Of a DNA stretch of 64,000 nucleotides, positions 30,125 to 42,000 are shown one piece after another. Under the pieces are notes generated by a model. The model ran no database searches. It had not been told where the DNA came from and was given only the letters and a program-made list of their open reading frames with translations. The position numbers and the translations under genes are program-made. Numbering within the stretch: position 1 is the first letter of the stretch; each line of letters starts with the position of its first letter. The stretch is from the NCBI GenBank assembly GCA_033725935.1, contig MU867093.1:186001-250000 (forward strand), written 5' to 3'. The stretch is from Cladorrhinum sp. PSN259. Taxonomy: Eukaryota > Ascomycota > Sordariomycetes > Sordariales > Podosporaceae.

Positions 30125-31832
30125 TTACTCGGATTCCTTCCCCATCATGACCATCCCCCCATCTCGCCGGGGGGAAGCTCGCATCACCGGCAACTGTCCG
30201 CCCGGACCCCTGCCACCCTCAAATCCACTAGACACGCCGCGAACGACGCCTTCTCCGGCCGGCCGCCACTTGGCACTCCTCCTCGCTTGAACCTTGGGTT
30301 CTTTATACATTTCGTCCACCTCCTCGAGGGACAAACCTTTCGTCTCGTACACGAAGAAATACACAAAAGCAATACACAAGAAACAAGCCGCGAACCAAAC
30401 GAAAAAGATCTTACTCTGCAGGTTGGCATACCCGTCGCCGTAGTTGACCAGATACGGCGTCGCGTAGGCGATACCCCAGTTCAGCAGCCAGTTCGTCGCC
30501 GTGGTGAGGCTTAAGGCCTTGGCTCTGTGCTGCAAAGGAAAGATTTCCCCGGTCACGACCCACGCGAGCGGTCCCCACGTCGAAGCGAAGAAGAAAATGT
30601 AGATACATACGAATGCAATGGATGCTTTTTGGGCTGGGAGGTTGAATACTAGAATGTTGCCGTAGGGATCCTGTCCGGTTGTCAGGGTGCCGAGGACGGC
30701 GACGATTAGTTGGGAGATACACATCCCGACGGCGCCCCAGAGAAGTAACGGACGACGGCCCCACGCATCGATCGCGTACAGACCGGGAATGGTAGAAACG
30801 ACGTTGATGGATGAGGTTATCACGGTGATGGTGAAGGCATTGGAAATGCCGGACTGAAAAAAAAACCCTGTGCCGAAATAAAATATAAAGTTGACACCGG
30901 TCAGCTGTTGGAGAGCTTGGATGCCCATTCCGGTTAGCTGACGCTTCAGCATGCCGCCCAGGAAGCAGTCAATATATCTGGCTCCTTGGCCGACTGCCAT
31001 CTCGTGCTCGTAGTTAGCGCGGATCTCGAGCAGCTCGATCTGGACGGAAGAGTGGAGCTTTGGCAGTCGCCGAAGACGACCAAGAGCGGCTGCGGCTCGG
31101 TCCATGTTTCCGGTCTTGATGAGGTACCGTGGGGTTTCCGGCAGGAGAAGCATGCCGACGATGAGGCTGAAGGACCAAACGAACTGAAGGGCGATCGGTA
31201 TCCGGTAGGAGCCCGAATCATTGCGAAGGTGGGTCGCGTTGTCCAAGATGGCAGCAAGTAGGAGGCCAAGGGTAATGGCAAACTGGTAGGCGCCGATAAT
31301 GGCCCCCCGAATCCATTTGGGCGCCGTTTCGGATTGGTAAAGGGGTACTTGATTGAACGTAAGCAGCTGAGTCGTAGAATTGGGCAATGAAATGTATATT
31401 ACTTAGCGCCGAGATCAAGCCAACACCAAAGCCGGCTAAGAAGCGACCAACGAGAAAAATCGGGAGAGCGGTGGCAGCTGTCTGGAAGACAACACCTACG
31501 TTGAAGACCCAGCACGAGATGATGAGACCCCACCGACGACCGATATTGTCGCCCAGAAACGGTGATGTGAGCGCTCCGAAGAAGGTGCCTGCAGAAAGAA
31601 TAGAAACAACGGCTGAGGTCTCGGATGGCGAGACGTCTAGGTTGCCGTCGGAATCGCGGTAGCCGGTAGAAAATTGCGTCTTCCAGTAGTCCATCGCAAG
31701 GATCCCGCTTATGGTCCCTATATCATAGCCAAAGAGGATACCACCAAAGGCCACGAAGGCTCCGATGGCGATGGCGGGCCATGATGCTCCCGCTTCACTG
31801 GGAGGTTTTGCCACGGAAAGCTTTTTCTTCAT
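30125..31832 (-). CDS. MFS sugar (hexose) transporter
   Basis: Two exons: 31832-31403 and 31347-30125, giving 550 aa. Twelve TM helices are laid out as in the sugar porter family. Signature motifs: GYDIGTISGIL in TM1, GRRWG after TM2, RFLAGFGVGLISA in TM4, PETPRYLIKTG before the central loop, QQLTGVNFIFYFG in TM7 (the QQLTG sugar-binding motif), GRRPLLLWG after TM8, and VYETKGLSLEEVDEMY at the end of TM12. The family moves glucose, other hexoses or pentoses by proton symport or facilitated diffusion across the plasma membrane. The C-terminal tail (~55 residues) is Arg/Gly-rich. The intron falls between TM4 and TM5. An octamer reiteration lies in the leader. Substrate cannot be set; the nearby cellulase suggests carbon acquisition only loosely. 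Confidence 0.94.
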
Positions 31833-31890
31833 GGTTGGCGATATGTACCTAAGCAGGTAGCTCGCTTAGTTTGGGACGAAGGTGCGAAGA

Positions 31891-31916
31891 TGCGAAAGTG
31901 CGAAAGTGCGAAAGTA
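31891..31916. repeat. GCGAAAGT reiterations in the sugar-transporter leader
   Basis: Three direct copies of GCGAAAGT, preceded by a variant GCGAAGAT, occur 50-85 bp upstream of the minus-strand transporter ATG, inside the likely 5' leader or core promoter. Confidence 0.7.
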
Positions 31917-33614
31917 GCAGACTCGAACGGGGAAGGGGGACACTCTCTGGCTGAAACAACGATCGCCGAGTAATGAAAGGTTTATTTATTTTGATTGGGA
32001 AGCAAATGTTTGGTTGTGGATTGTCGTGTCTGGTTATCTGGGTTTGCGAATTGAAATGAGGCTAGTAGCGGTTGGAACGGTCGCAAGCCCCGTTGAACAG
32101 CGTCATGAACAACTACCGGTAACAGGCTCAGTGAGCGATTATTACTAACGTCGTTGTTTTAGCCTACTGCTTGTGACCGATGGAATATATGGTGATCGTG
32201 GAGGGCAATTGGCCTGGAAACGAAGCCAATCAGATCCAACGAGTTCTCCCAACCTGCAGTACGGCTGGCCTTTCTCGCTACATCGTGCGTATCTAGGCCG
32301 GCCAATTTGTCGATTAACTTTGAGGTAGCAGGGGGCTTGCCTGAGTGTCTGCTCAAGTTGCGAGCAATGGATACTTGGAAGGGGTAACCCTTGCAAATCC
32401 GCTTTGTTCACTAGATTCTGGTCCCGACATTGATAGTAGCGTGGGTGTAGAGAGGAGCCTGGCAAACAAACATCTGACAGCTGTTTGCTTGGAGTCTACA
32501 AATGATCACACATTTGAACAAATTTTTTTTTCTTGTCCTTTAGGTGCCAGTGGGGCCGCTGCAGTGATGGTATGGAGACTGCTGTTATCTGATAATATGA
32601 GGCAGCCGATGCTTCCATGGTACTTAGCACAACGGCTTGTGGATTCAGCTCGCTAGATTGAACAGCACGAACTAACGGCAGTCGATAAGGTTCTAAGACG
32701 CCCACCATCCAACGCTATTGAGAGCTAGCGCTCGACCCTCACATATGTTGATGAGTCAAAACTGAAGCTATCAGACGTCAGGTCATCGGTCCAGAGTACT
32801 TTTGAGACCCAAGCAGAGTCAGAACAATCAGAGCACTGCTTGGAGACCGAAGGTGGTGCTGATAGATGGATCAATCAGACCCATCTTGACCTACTCTATG
32901 TACCTATTGTCGCTATCTCACTTCACTGCTCCCAGAATTTTTTTAAATTCACCCTCTTTTCTACCCGAGTTCAGTAAATAATCTACTTATACCTATTTTT
33001 GCTCTATCTACTTTGTAATAGCTATTACTAATACTATATTTTGTGTTATAAAAACAAAATTAATGGCGGTTGCGAGTACTGTCCAATTTTCAACACCCTC
33101 CTCCATTCTCTGGTCTGTACCTATTCCGTCTTGGTACACGAGAAGTTTCAAAAACAGCCAAAGAGCATCAATCTTCATCGGCTGCTCCTTATTTGACTAG
33201 TGTACCGAGAGCCCCTCCCTCCTCTCCGAATTGAACATTTTGTTAAGTGAAAGGAATTGATGTTTTGTTTTTCCTCGTCACTGGTGTCGTGGCATGCTTT
33301 CGACTCCCTTTCCTGGGTTGAGCACTGGCAAACATCCCTAACCTTGTTCCCCAGCGAACGGCATTTCTCAGCGCGTCAACGTGGTTGTGACTGTGTAAGG
33401 TAGGTAATGTCAAGAAAACGTAAAGGGTGGCGCTGACAGGAAGGGTGACCTGGCCGTCGATGGTGGTGGTGGTGGTGGTGGTGGTGGTGGTGGTGGTGGT
33501 GGTGGTGGTGGTGGCCGTCGTTATGTATCTCAGGTTGGGATATTGATTTGTCATGTTTCATTCATCCATCCGTTAAACTCCGTATTTTTCATTCGTACCC
33601 CCTACTCTGCCCCC
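31917..33614. other. 1.7-kb stretch without recognisable genes
   Basis: Overlapping domainless ORFs only. About 32935-33062 is markedly AT-rich with many CTATT/TACTA words, like a weathered repeat edge. A TGG microsatellite lies at its right end. The transporter promoter is at the left end. Confidence 0.4.
33461..33514. repeat. (TGG)n microsatellite
   Basis: About 18 uninterrupted TGG triplets. Open frames through it give poly-His or poly-Thr on the minus strand, but no gene context supports translation. Confidence 0.9.
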
Positions 33615-33878
33615 TTACCGCAACGAAAGCATCTCAAGGATTCCCTTTCGTTTTGGTGAAGGGTTGGCAGCGTCACCGGCTGCGATGAGCTGTTGGCCCC
33701 CCGGGCCGGCGAACTTGTTGTTGATGGCGTCCAGGACCCGGAGATGCTCCTTCTTTAGCTTCTCAAAGTTCTCGTCTAGTTCCTTGTGCCACGGGTAGAG
33801 GACAAAGACCTGGAAGCCGAGCGCCGAGGTGGCGACGCAGAAGTTGGTGATGGAGATTAGGCGGGTGATGAAGACCAT
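33615..33878 (-). CDS. single-pass membrane microprotein, 87 aa, possibly mitochondrial
   Basis: Single exon of 87 codons, MVFITRLISITNFCVATSALGFQVFVLYPWHKELDENFEKL and on. The N-terminal ~28 residues form one TM helix without a cleavable signal. It is followed by the aromatic/basic junction VLYPWHKELD and a charged amphipathic helix (ENFEKLKKEHLRVLDAINNKF), then a Gly/Ala-rich tail ending in basic residues. The plan (short N-terminal TM then charged coil) is common among inner-mitochondrial-membrane microproteins of fungi, but the specific family is not certain. The ORF has normal codon use and a clean start. Confidence 0.65.
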   Translation of the reverse strand: MVFITRLISITNFCVATSALGFQVFVLYPWHKELDENFEKLKKEHLRVLDAINNKFAGPGGQQLIAAGDAANPSPKRKGILEMLSLR

Positions 33879-35029
33879 TTTTGTCTACGTGTTGGGACGG
33901 AGATTTTTGAATGAGTGTTTGTGTGCCAGGTTTAGTCTGATGGAGTGTATTAGAGTGAGATAGGTGATGGGGGTGATTGATGATAATGGAAAACGTACGA
34001 AGCGCTGGTCCGGGAGAGCGGAATAATTTAAATGCAGCGTGGCTTGGGCCCCTGAGGTGGTCAAAGATGCCCAATGGAAGGAAGGTGGGTGGTTTGGAGT
34101 GAGAGACCAAAAAGAGAGAGAGAGAAAGGGGAGGGGTGACGGTCAGATAATATGGCTTGTCGGGACTTGGTGGGGACCAGACACGGCCCGGGGTTGGCTC
34201 GGCGAGGATCGGGGTTTCGTGTGTCTCGCTGTCGTGGCGAAAGCGTTAACTACTTGTAACTTCCCCACAAAAAACAACGAGACCAGGAAGGACTCTTTCA
34301 ACAGAAATTGAACTTCACGTGCATTGATTGGTTTCCATAAAATGCAAGGTCGTTACCCATCATCCACGTGGCACATGCCATGCACAAAAAGGAAATACTT
34401 AGGCAACTCTGTCACGAGGGAAAAAGAAAAGGGTCTTCGGCCCCACTTCGGTGCCGCCACGCGACAGCGGGCCGATCCTAATGCGGACATTTGGGAATAG
34501 CTTCGGACTCGGTCTGGCCGTCGGTACCTTCATGTTTTAGTCGGGAAACTCCGGGAGAGTCACACGAAGCTGTTTCAAAAGTGGCGTGATTTTGCGGCAG
34601 ATCTGTGGGGATGCTTCGCCAAGGAAATCCGAGGCAAAGGAAACAATTTTGGGGCATTTCTTGCAGCAGATTAAATTGAATGAATTCTATCAGCGTATCC
34701 GTAATCTATCCGGTAAATGTCGACAGGTTGCTGGGTCATGTCTCAGGGGGTGGTAAACAAAGAGGGTATCACGTGACTGTCTCCTGATTATCGTGGCAAA
34801 AGAAGTGCTGTTGAAAAATTTGGAGAAGTTGTGACTAGGTGTTGACAAGCTATAGTGAGGTAGGATGCCAAAATAAATTTATCGTGTTGACTTTCATCAC
34901 TTGCAAGATTTGCTTTATGCCCACTTATTACTGTCTTCACGGCACCTCATGACAGTCCTCGGATATCTCAGGCTATCACCAATCATAGATTTGGCATTAG
35001 CGTCCACAATTGCAACAAATACCATCAAG
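33879..35029. other. intergenic region
   Basis: No supported gene. Contains the promoter of the microprotein gene and the upstream flank of tRNA-Ala. A GA-rich run (about 34110-34135) is noted. Confidence 0.4.
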
Positions 35030-35116
35030 GGGCGTATAGCGCAGTGGTAGCGCGTTCGCTTTGCAGTCATTATTCGACCATGCGAAAGGCCCAGGGTTCG
35101 ATCCCCTGTTCGTCCA
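35030..35116 (+). tRNA. tRNA-Ala (TGC) with 15-nt intron
   Basis: Acceptor GGGCGTA pairs with TTCGTCC (one T-T mismatch) and includes the G3-U70 pair that defines alanine tRNA. D arm GCGC-AGTGGTA-GCGC, anticodon stem TTCGC/GCGAA, T arm CAGGG-TTCGATC-CCCTG. Anticodon TGC at 35062-35064; a 15-nt intron (35066-35080) starts one base 3' of it. Discriminator A. Confidence 0.92.
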
Positions 35117-35471
35117 TAACTTTTGCCTCAACCATAAAAATGATTTTTGTTTCCCCCACAACTTACTTCTGACGGCATATTTTGCGTTCATCATGTATAT
35201 TTTTATCGGTTTGACATGATCCGAAACAGTTGGCGCGATTATGGTGACCCTCTTTGAGGCACTATGGTAAAGAGGTTTGCGAGGTCACAACTTCCAATCA
35301 ACGGTCAGAAAGATCTGATGCCGCATGATCTCACTCTTATTATTCGCCTAGAAATGGCCCCCAAATTCGCATTCTGTGGAGTTCCGTCCAAACCCCGCAT
35401 TTTTTTATCTTGTCCAACTTCAGTTCGTTTCATCTCTAAACTGCTCTGGACATTACCTGACAGAAGCAACA
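35117..35471. other. intergenic region
   Basis: Spacer between tRNA-Ala and the NACHT gene; presumably its promoter. Nothing else seen. Confidence 0.4.
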
Positions 35472-38400
35472 ATGTCGGGACTCGAGCCACTGGCGGCGTT
35501 CGGGCTTGCTTGCAATGTTTTCCAGGCTATCAGTTTCGCTGGCGAAGTCTGCTCGTTATCTAAGGCTATCTTCAAGAATGGCGAGGTGCCGGACTCGACG
35601 GCTGGCCTAGAGGTCACCTTCAACACCTTGACTAGTGTTTGCGACCAGATCAAGAGCACCGCGGGTTCTGCGCAGAGGCAACTGACAGATAACGATCGGG
35701 AGCTGCTGCGAATAGCCCAAGACTGCCACTCGGCTGCCAGGGCTCTGAAAGCTGAGGTTGACAGGTCATTGCGGGCAACCTCTTCGGCAAAAGGCAACGC
35801 TCTGAAGTCTCTCATTGCCGGCTTGAAGATAAACGCGCATTCGAGAACTAGACAAGTCGAAAAGTTGGAGAAGCTCGTGCGACGGCACCAAGATGCCTTG
35901 GAAACACGGTTGCTCTTCAACATGTGGTAAGTTTCTTTGAATGATCACAACATTTGCGATGAAAGCAGATACATCTGCTGACAGCATTTCCAGCAGCCAA
36001 ACGGATGCGGCCAATATTCAACAAGAGAAGGGCTTCAATGATCTGGATTCCACCCTGCAGAGCTTTATCCAAGCGTACGCAAAAGGCGAAACAAAGCTGG
36101 CACAACTGCTCACTCAGGAAGCAGAGTCCATCAAACATCATGTCACAACCGAAGTTGGAAAGTTGGGAGCAACAGTTATCGACATGGCTACCCACACACG
36201 ACTTTTGCAAAGCCTCAAGTACCTAACCATGAACGAACGGCGGAACCAGATAACATCGCCGTATGGAAATACCTTTGAATGGATGGTTACGGGCGAAGAT
36301 CCCCAGGATTCCGATTCTCAAACTGGATTGAACGATTCATCTGATAACAATGCGAACAAGCACCTTGAAGACTCAAGGGCTTCTGTTCTAGAGGACCAAA
36401 AGGAGGCTCGAGAGAGTGCCTCGCATCGCTTTCTTTCATGGATTCAATCAACTGAGGAGCCCTTGTTCTGGATCAGCGGAAAACCAGGATCCGGGAAGAG
36501 CACTCTAATGAAGTTTTTGGCCAGTAGTCAACAGGTTATCCAAAACCTCCCAAGAAAACCTACCGGCGAGACCTTGGTTCTGTCCCATTTCATCTGGAGT
36601 GCCGGCCAGCTGATGGATCGAAGAATCAAAGGAATACTTTGCTCCCTGCTCCGCCAACTGCTCGACCGGGCGCCACATTCTCTGGCCTGGCTCATCGTCG
36701 AGAGATTTCCTGAAATTATTCTCAAGGACTCACCTTCAGACTGGGACGAGGAAGAATTGCAGCGCATCTTCATATATTGCCTGCAACGCTCGCCCTCCAC
36801 AGTCTTCATCTTCCTTGATGGCTTGGATGAAATTGACCCTAGCCTGCACGAGGGGCAAACACGACTTATTCAACTAGTGCAAAATCTAGGTCAGCAGATC
36901 TCGAGCCTGAAGATATGTGTCGCAAGTCGTCCAGAGCCTATGCTTGAAAAAGCATTTGGCACATCACCCATGATCAGGATTCACGAGCTCACACAACTGG
37001 ACATTTGGACGTTCACTTCAGGTGTTTACCGGGAGCGTTTTCGGTCAGAGATCACAGCGACAGATGCAGGCCTTATTGCCGAAGTGTGCCGGACGGCCGA
37101 GGGTGTTTTCCTATGGGTCGCACTAGCTCTCAGGACGCTACAGCATGGCCTAGAGAATGGGGACGACTTTACAGATCTCGAAAAGCGGCTCAAAGCTCTA
37201 CCGGCTGATCTCGAGCTCCTCTATAAGGCGATGTGGGATCGTCTGGGCATCAACAAAGACATTTACCGACAAGATGGTGCGACATACATAAATATCGTGC
37301 GCAACTACTCCTATGATTTCTTGCGCATGGAGCCTACCGTTCTTGACATCCTTCTGACGACAGAGAGATCCCTTTGCGACGAGCTCCTCTCCGGAGAAGC
37401 AGAAACACCTGAAAGGTTGGAAATACTTGCCCTTCGAGGCGTAGAGCTTGCCCGGCGGATTGAGATACGCAGTGTGGGCTTCCTCGAAGTCAGCAGAAAT
37501 GTGAACTTCTCGCTTCTGAGTGGAGTGAAATTTGTTCATCGTTCAGCGATAGACTTCCTTGAAGATACTGAAGAAGGTCAGCAACTGTTACAATTCGATC
37601 GGCTTCCGCGTCAAGATCGAATTTTCAGATCCGTGGAAGCACTGATTGCTTCTTCCCTCTTCTTAACAAAAGTCACCACTCCTTTCGATGTCGGGATGGC
37701 CGCGGGTTATTGGTTCATGCGCCGTCCCGAAATCTGTGTCGATCAAATTCGATTTCTGTCCCAGCCGTCTCGGGGAGCGCACATCTCAATAGAACAGACT
37801 AGACTGCTTTATCACACAGTCGAGCGGTTCTTTTCCCCAACACCTCCCTCTAGCCTCAGGTTGACCACCTCGAAGGGGTGTGGCCTGGTGAACCTCTGGC
37901 TCGACTTTCTCACAGTGGCAGTGTACAAAGGACTTGTCGACATTGTGCGGGAGCCGATGCGCACTCTAGCTATCTCAAAGAGCTACAGGAGCCATCTTGT
38001 TGCTGCGAGCTTGTCACCTGTTCGCTATCCATTGTTTGGTGAAGGTCCTGATCGAAACCTGGAAATGACGTGCCAAATATTCAAGGACAAACTAGAAGTT
38101 GCACACTTCTTGATGAAGGAACCTATTGATCCACATTACCGCACAATTGGCCCGAAGGATCTCTTTAATGCCGTCTTTCATAGCTTCCGGCGCAGGGAAC
38201 TGAACGGCAAGAAACGAGTCTTAGTGCTATGGCCTATTTCCCCGATAGAGGCCACCATAGAGCTTCTTATGGAGACCCTCACACCGGTTGAACTAGCACC
38301 GCTCAGAGCTCCGGTGGTTTCAACCTTGGATCAACTGCTTACACTCGGTGTACCTTATACACACACCGTCGTTTTCATGATGTGGCTGGCAGTTCCGGGT

Positions 38401-38958
38401 TTGGACCACTTTATCCCGAATATCTATAGGTTTAACGATTTCAACTCGGATTTCGGAACTGATATTCTTCTTGTTGAAGCGACGATAGGAATCCTTCTTG
38501 ATATATTGTTAGGGTACGGTGATGAGAAGATGAAGCATGAAGCTCCTATCTCAGATCTAAGGAATATTATTGGAGCTTTTCGAGGACCACGTCACATTCA
38601 CAAACTTGTGTTTAAGACAAGACTCACAGGAGACGAGAACGGTATTTTGCCCCATACCAAATATTATAGTGCTACTGACTCGCAAATCATTACTCTGCAA
38701 GCGGGGATCCGCAAAATAAGTTGGTGCCATCCTAAGGAAAACACTAGGAGGAGTCGTCTGGAGCTCAAGTTGCCGGGGCTGGCTCAGGTGTGCCAGGAGA
38801 TGACGAAAACAGAGCAATGCAACAAAGATGAGTTATTTACAGACTGGGTTGCTCGATATCGCCTGTGGGATTCAGAAGGCCTCTCGAGCGTTTATCGGAG
38901 TCTGTGGCCGAAGCAGAAACAGGTTCCTTTGACAGATGTTGATGTTGTTTCGGATTAA
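35472..38958 (+). CDS. NACHT/STAND NLR-like receptor
   Basis: Two exons: 35472-35926 and 35994-38958, giving 1139 aa. Residues 1-~150 (MSGLEPLAAFGLACNVFQAI, then long helices) form the fungal N-terminal domain of STAND proteins, related to HeLo-type helical bundles. After a linker, the NACHT NTPase starts at about residue 295: Walker A GKPGSGKST (314-322), Walker B VFIFLDGLDEID (about 422-432), sensor-like ICVASRPEP, and a following helical part with EGVFLWVALALRTL and LKALPADLELLYKAMWDRL, seen in many fungal NACHT proteins. The remaining ~600 residues show no WD40, ankyrin or TPR repeats. NLR-like proteins sense non-self or damage and activate a death or signalling effector. Repeat-less C-termini are less usual and may mean a different ligand mode. 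Gene intact. Confidence 0.92.
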
Positions 38959-41900
38959 GGGTAACTGATAAATGCTAGGTTGCATGGCTGTTGTTGGACA
39001 AACATCACGGTGGGACAGGGTGGGAGGCAAGTTGTAATGTTTATGCATCTGCGTGTTTACAATTGACCTACTGGATTATGATTGCAATCACCAGGAAAAT
39101 ACTACCTTGTCTGAAAAGCCGTTGAACATTACAGGTAGGAAGGGATAACCTTCGGTCTGAGTTTGCGTTGAAAATGGCAAACCTTTGCCAAGGTCCGGCA
39201 GGCAAGTGGAGGTTTATACTGCTACAAGGTGTTGTCCAACAATAGCCAATGTTAGTCAAATTCCAGGTAGATGAATGGGTGTTTCTAGGAAATAGTTTCA
39301 GTAGATCTGTGGATATCCACAAGACTGTTGGCCTTGGAATATTGGGGCAAGACTGGTGCTAGTACATATTACTGAAATAAGGGTATCATTTGAGGTTACT
39401 TTCCCTTACAAAAGGGCGTGAAGATACATGTAGAGTTTAAAATTGGCAGATATGCCAATCTACATTGAAGTCTATGGGAGTCTTAGATACCTGGCAAGAC
39501 AGAACACAACAAAGTAGTAAAAGATTATCAACAAGATGATGGCAAATCAGAAAATAATCCGGCTATTCCGCGTGATAATTCCTCCAGAGATTTGTTGGCT
39601 TCAACCGCCTGGCAGTTTTGGCGTGCCAACTCGACCAAGTACAACCACGCGTACATGTAACCAAGCCAAGGCCCAGTCCTAGTACTTTACCCTGTATTAC
39701 TCCAAACATTCGGGCATCACATTCTTGTACTGCAAAAGCTAGACCCCAGCCCACCACGTTCAGTTAAAAATTCACTTTATCATCTCCAGCCTCACCGCGT
39801 CTTTTCAAATTCCTACCAAGTCAATGATTCATCGACTCGAGCAGATCAAATCCAGACGAAAACCGATATCCCGACGTTCTCAGAATCACCTGCCAGTCTC
39901 AAAACCTGAACAACGTTTAGTGAAAGGACCTAATTATCAAAAACCCATCAAACAAAACTTGAAGTCAAACAACCACGTTGTTTGCTCGGATTAGGTCTAT
40001 CCAGCTTAACAGATAGAGGAATAACGGGAGGAAGAAAAATCCCCGATACGTCGCAGATTTATATGGGCCAAAATTATCTATCTGCTATCGCAAGGGTGAT
40101 AATACGAGAGAAGCTTGAAAAAACAAGATCAGGAATTGAGAGAAGTAATTTTCTGAGGATCTTTATCTTACCTTTTTTCGTGTCATGGATTTAGTCTCAG
40201 GGTGTGTTCATCCGCCTGGATTATAGGTCGTATATGTGGTATTTAACGCGATTGTCCCATTGTCGGAGATGTGAGAACACAGGAGATTCAGGGTTATTCT
40301 GTTGACTGAGGTAGAAAATGGCTGGTGCTGAGAGGGGGCTGTTTTGATGGTACGTAACATCTCCGCCGGTGTGATTTGCCTGATTTGGCAGTGGGGGATT
40401 AGGTCTGGATGGTTTGGGTACATGTATGTAGGTACCTGGTTAGTTTCCAGAATAGTGCCATAATACTTCTCCGAGTCCTACAGGCAGGTATATCGAGGTC
40501 TTCTGTTCTATTGTGAATGGTCTTTTCAAGATAGTTAGTGCTCCGATATTATATGCAGCCGATGCAAGAATGGTATTCTTATTAGCCCCAATGCCTTGTT
40601 ATCTAGGATGGAAGCGACTGGTGTATGGATTTTGTAGCAGATGGTCCGTGCGCCAACTCCTGACTACATTCCATCCAGGGGTTTGAGTAAACATTCCTGG
40701 CTACAACTAGATCGGAGTTGATGGCAACTGTAGTCTGATCCTGTACGCTGGAACCTCTCAGTCGTCTCTTCTTTGGTGGACATTGTCTATTCGTTGTGCT
40801 GTTACATTTTTTACCACCAGACTGCCTTCTCACCTATCAAGCCATGGCGCGGTCGAATGCGATCTCTGAAAACTTAGTTTGCATCCAGCGAACAACATAG
40901 TTCGCTCAAAATATACCTATGTATGTAGTCGTTGTGACTAGCGCAACGTGCATCGGCTTGCACGGTCTCGCCGCACTGTGTCCTTCAAAAGGGGCATTGA
41001 GCCAATCCGACTATATCATTCTGTTTGCTCCCCAAGCCTATGACAATGTAGTGCCGCTCGAGAGGCACAAGCAGAGGCTGCATTCTGTGATTGCCGTCGT
41101 TCTGAGTTGGATGAAGGATTTGGCATGTCCCATTCAACTGCTATTGTCGCTTCGCTCGCACCTAGACATACAGGTGTACACGTGGTGTTAGCTTTAAATC
41201 TACTTGTTGACAAAATGGTAATAGGCGCTTTATGCTAGTGTAGGTAGGGAGGTACTCGGCAAAGAAATTATTTTTGGTGTTGTTTGATCCTGTCTTTGTC
41301 TCTCTGCACAAATAATGTCCGCAGCCAAGGCTCTTGTTCCTTGTCCTTGTCATCCACAGATAGTCCTTTCTGGGGAGAGGGAGCTATATATGTGGCGAGC
41401 AGCTACTGTGGCCCAACTCAAAGCTCTTCTTCAGGTAGCCCATCTGGAAAGCAATCGACCCTGTTGAACGAATGATGTGGCGAGGGCAGTGTCGCAACCA
41501 TATGGCTAGGAATGAGGCGTTCCATGGTATGTATGTTGTTCCTATTCTACTAACTCTTCAAGTTGATCTTGGTGGTTAGATCTTGAGGCTTAGATTCGGG
41601 CCGCGAGGGCGAGTTTCTCGGATCTGTTTGTGATGGCAACAAGTTAACTAGGGGTCCAGAAGAATGGTTGACTGATAGAGTGAGGATATCAGGGAATACC
41701 AGAGGATCTTCAATGTGTCTCTTATACCAAAAAAGTGGCGCCTATGTTGTCTTGGATATGGCTTGGGTGAAGGTCTAGGAGGAGGGCAGTGGCTTCCAGA
41801 ACTGCTATTCAAAATGGTGAATGATTCCCTAGGGCAAACAAAAGCTCTATGGGCACGAAGACAACGCCTGGTCCGAGCTCACAGCAGATAGCAGCTGCCA

Positions 41901-42000
41901 TGGATTGTTTTAGTGCTGCCGTTAGAGACATCTCGAATTCACCGCGTTCTACCCCGCGGAATTTAAATTAGGGTCGTCCCTGTCGGTGCCGTCTGGTCTT
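38959..42000. other. 3-kb gene-poor region
   Basis: Only short, overlapping, domainless ORFs on both strands and AT-rich segments. No tRNA, no intact transposon. The region may include long non-coding leader or decayed sequence leading into the tandem array that follows. Confidence 0.4.

Noticed and set aside
32935..33062. AT-rich patch considered as a RIP-mutated repeat
   Set aside because: Too short, and no partner copy or coding trace to support it.
33376..33561. poly-His ORF over the TGG tract
   Set aside because: Composition comes from the microsatellite; no gene context.
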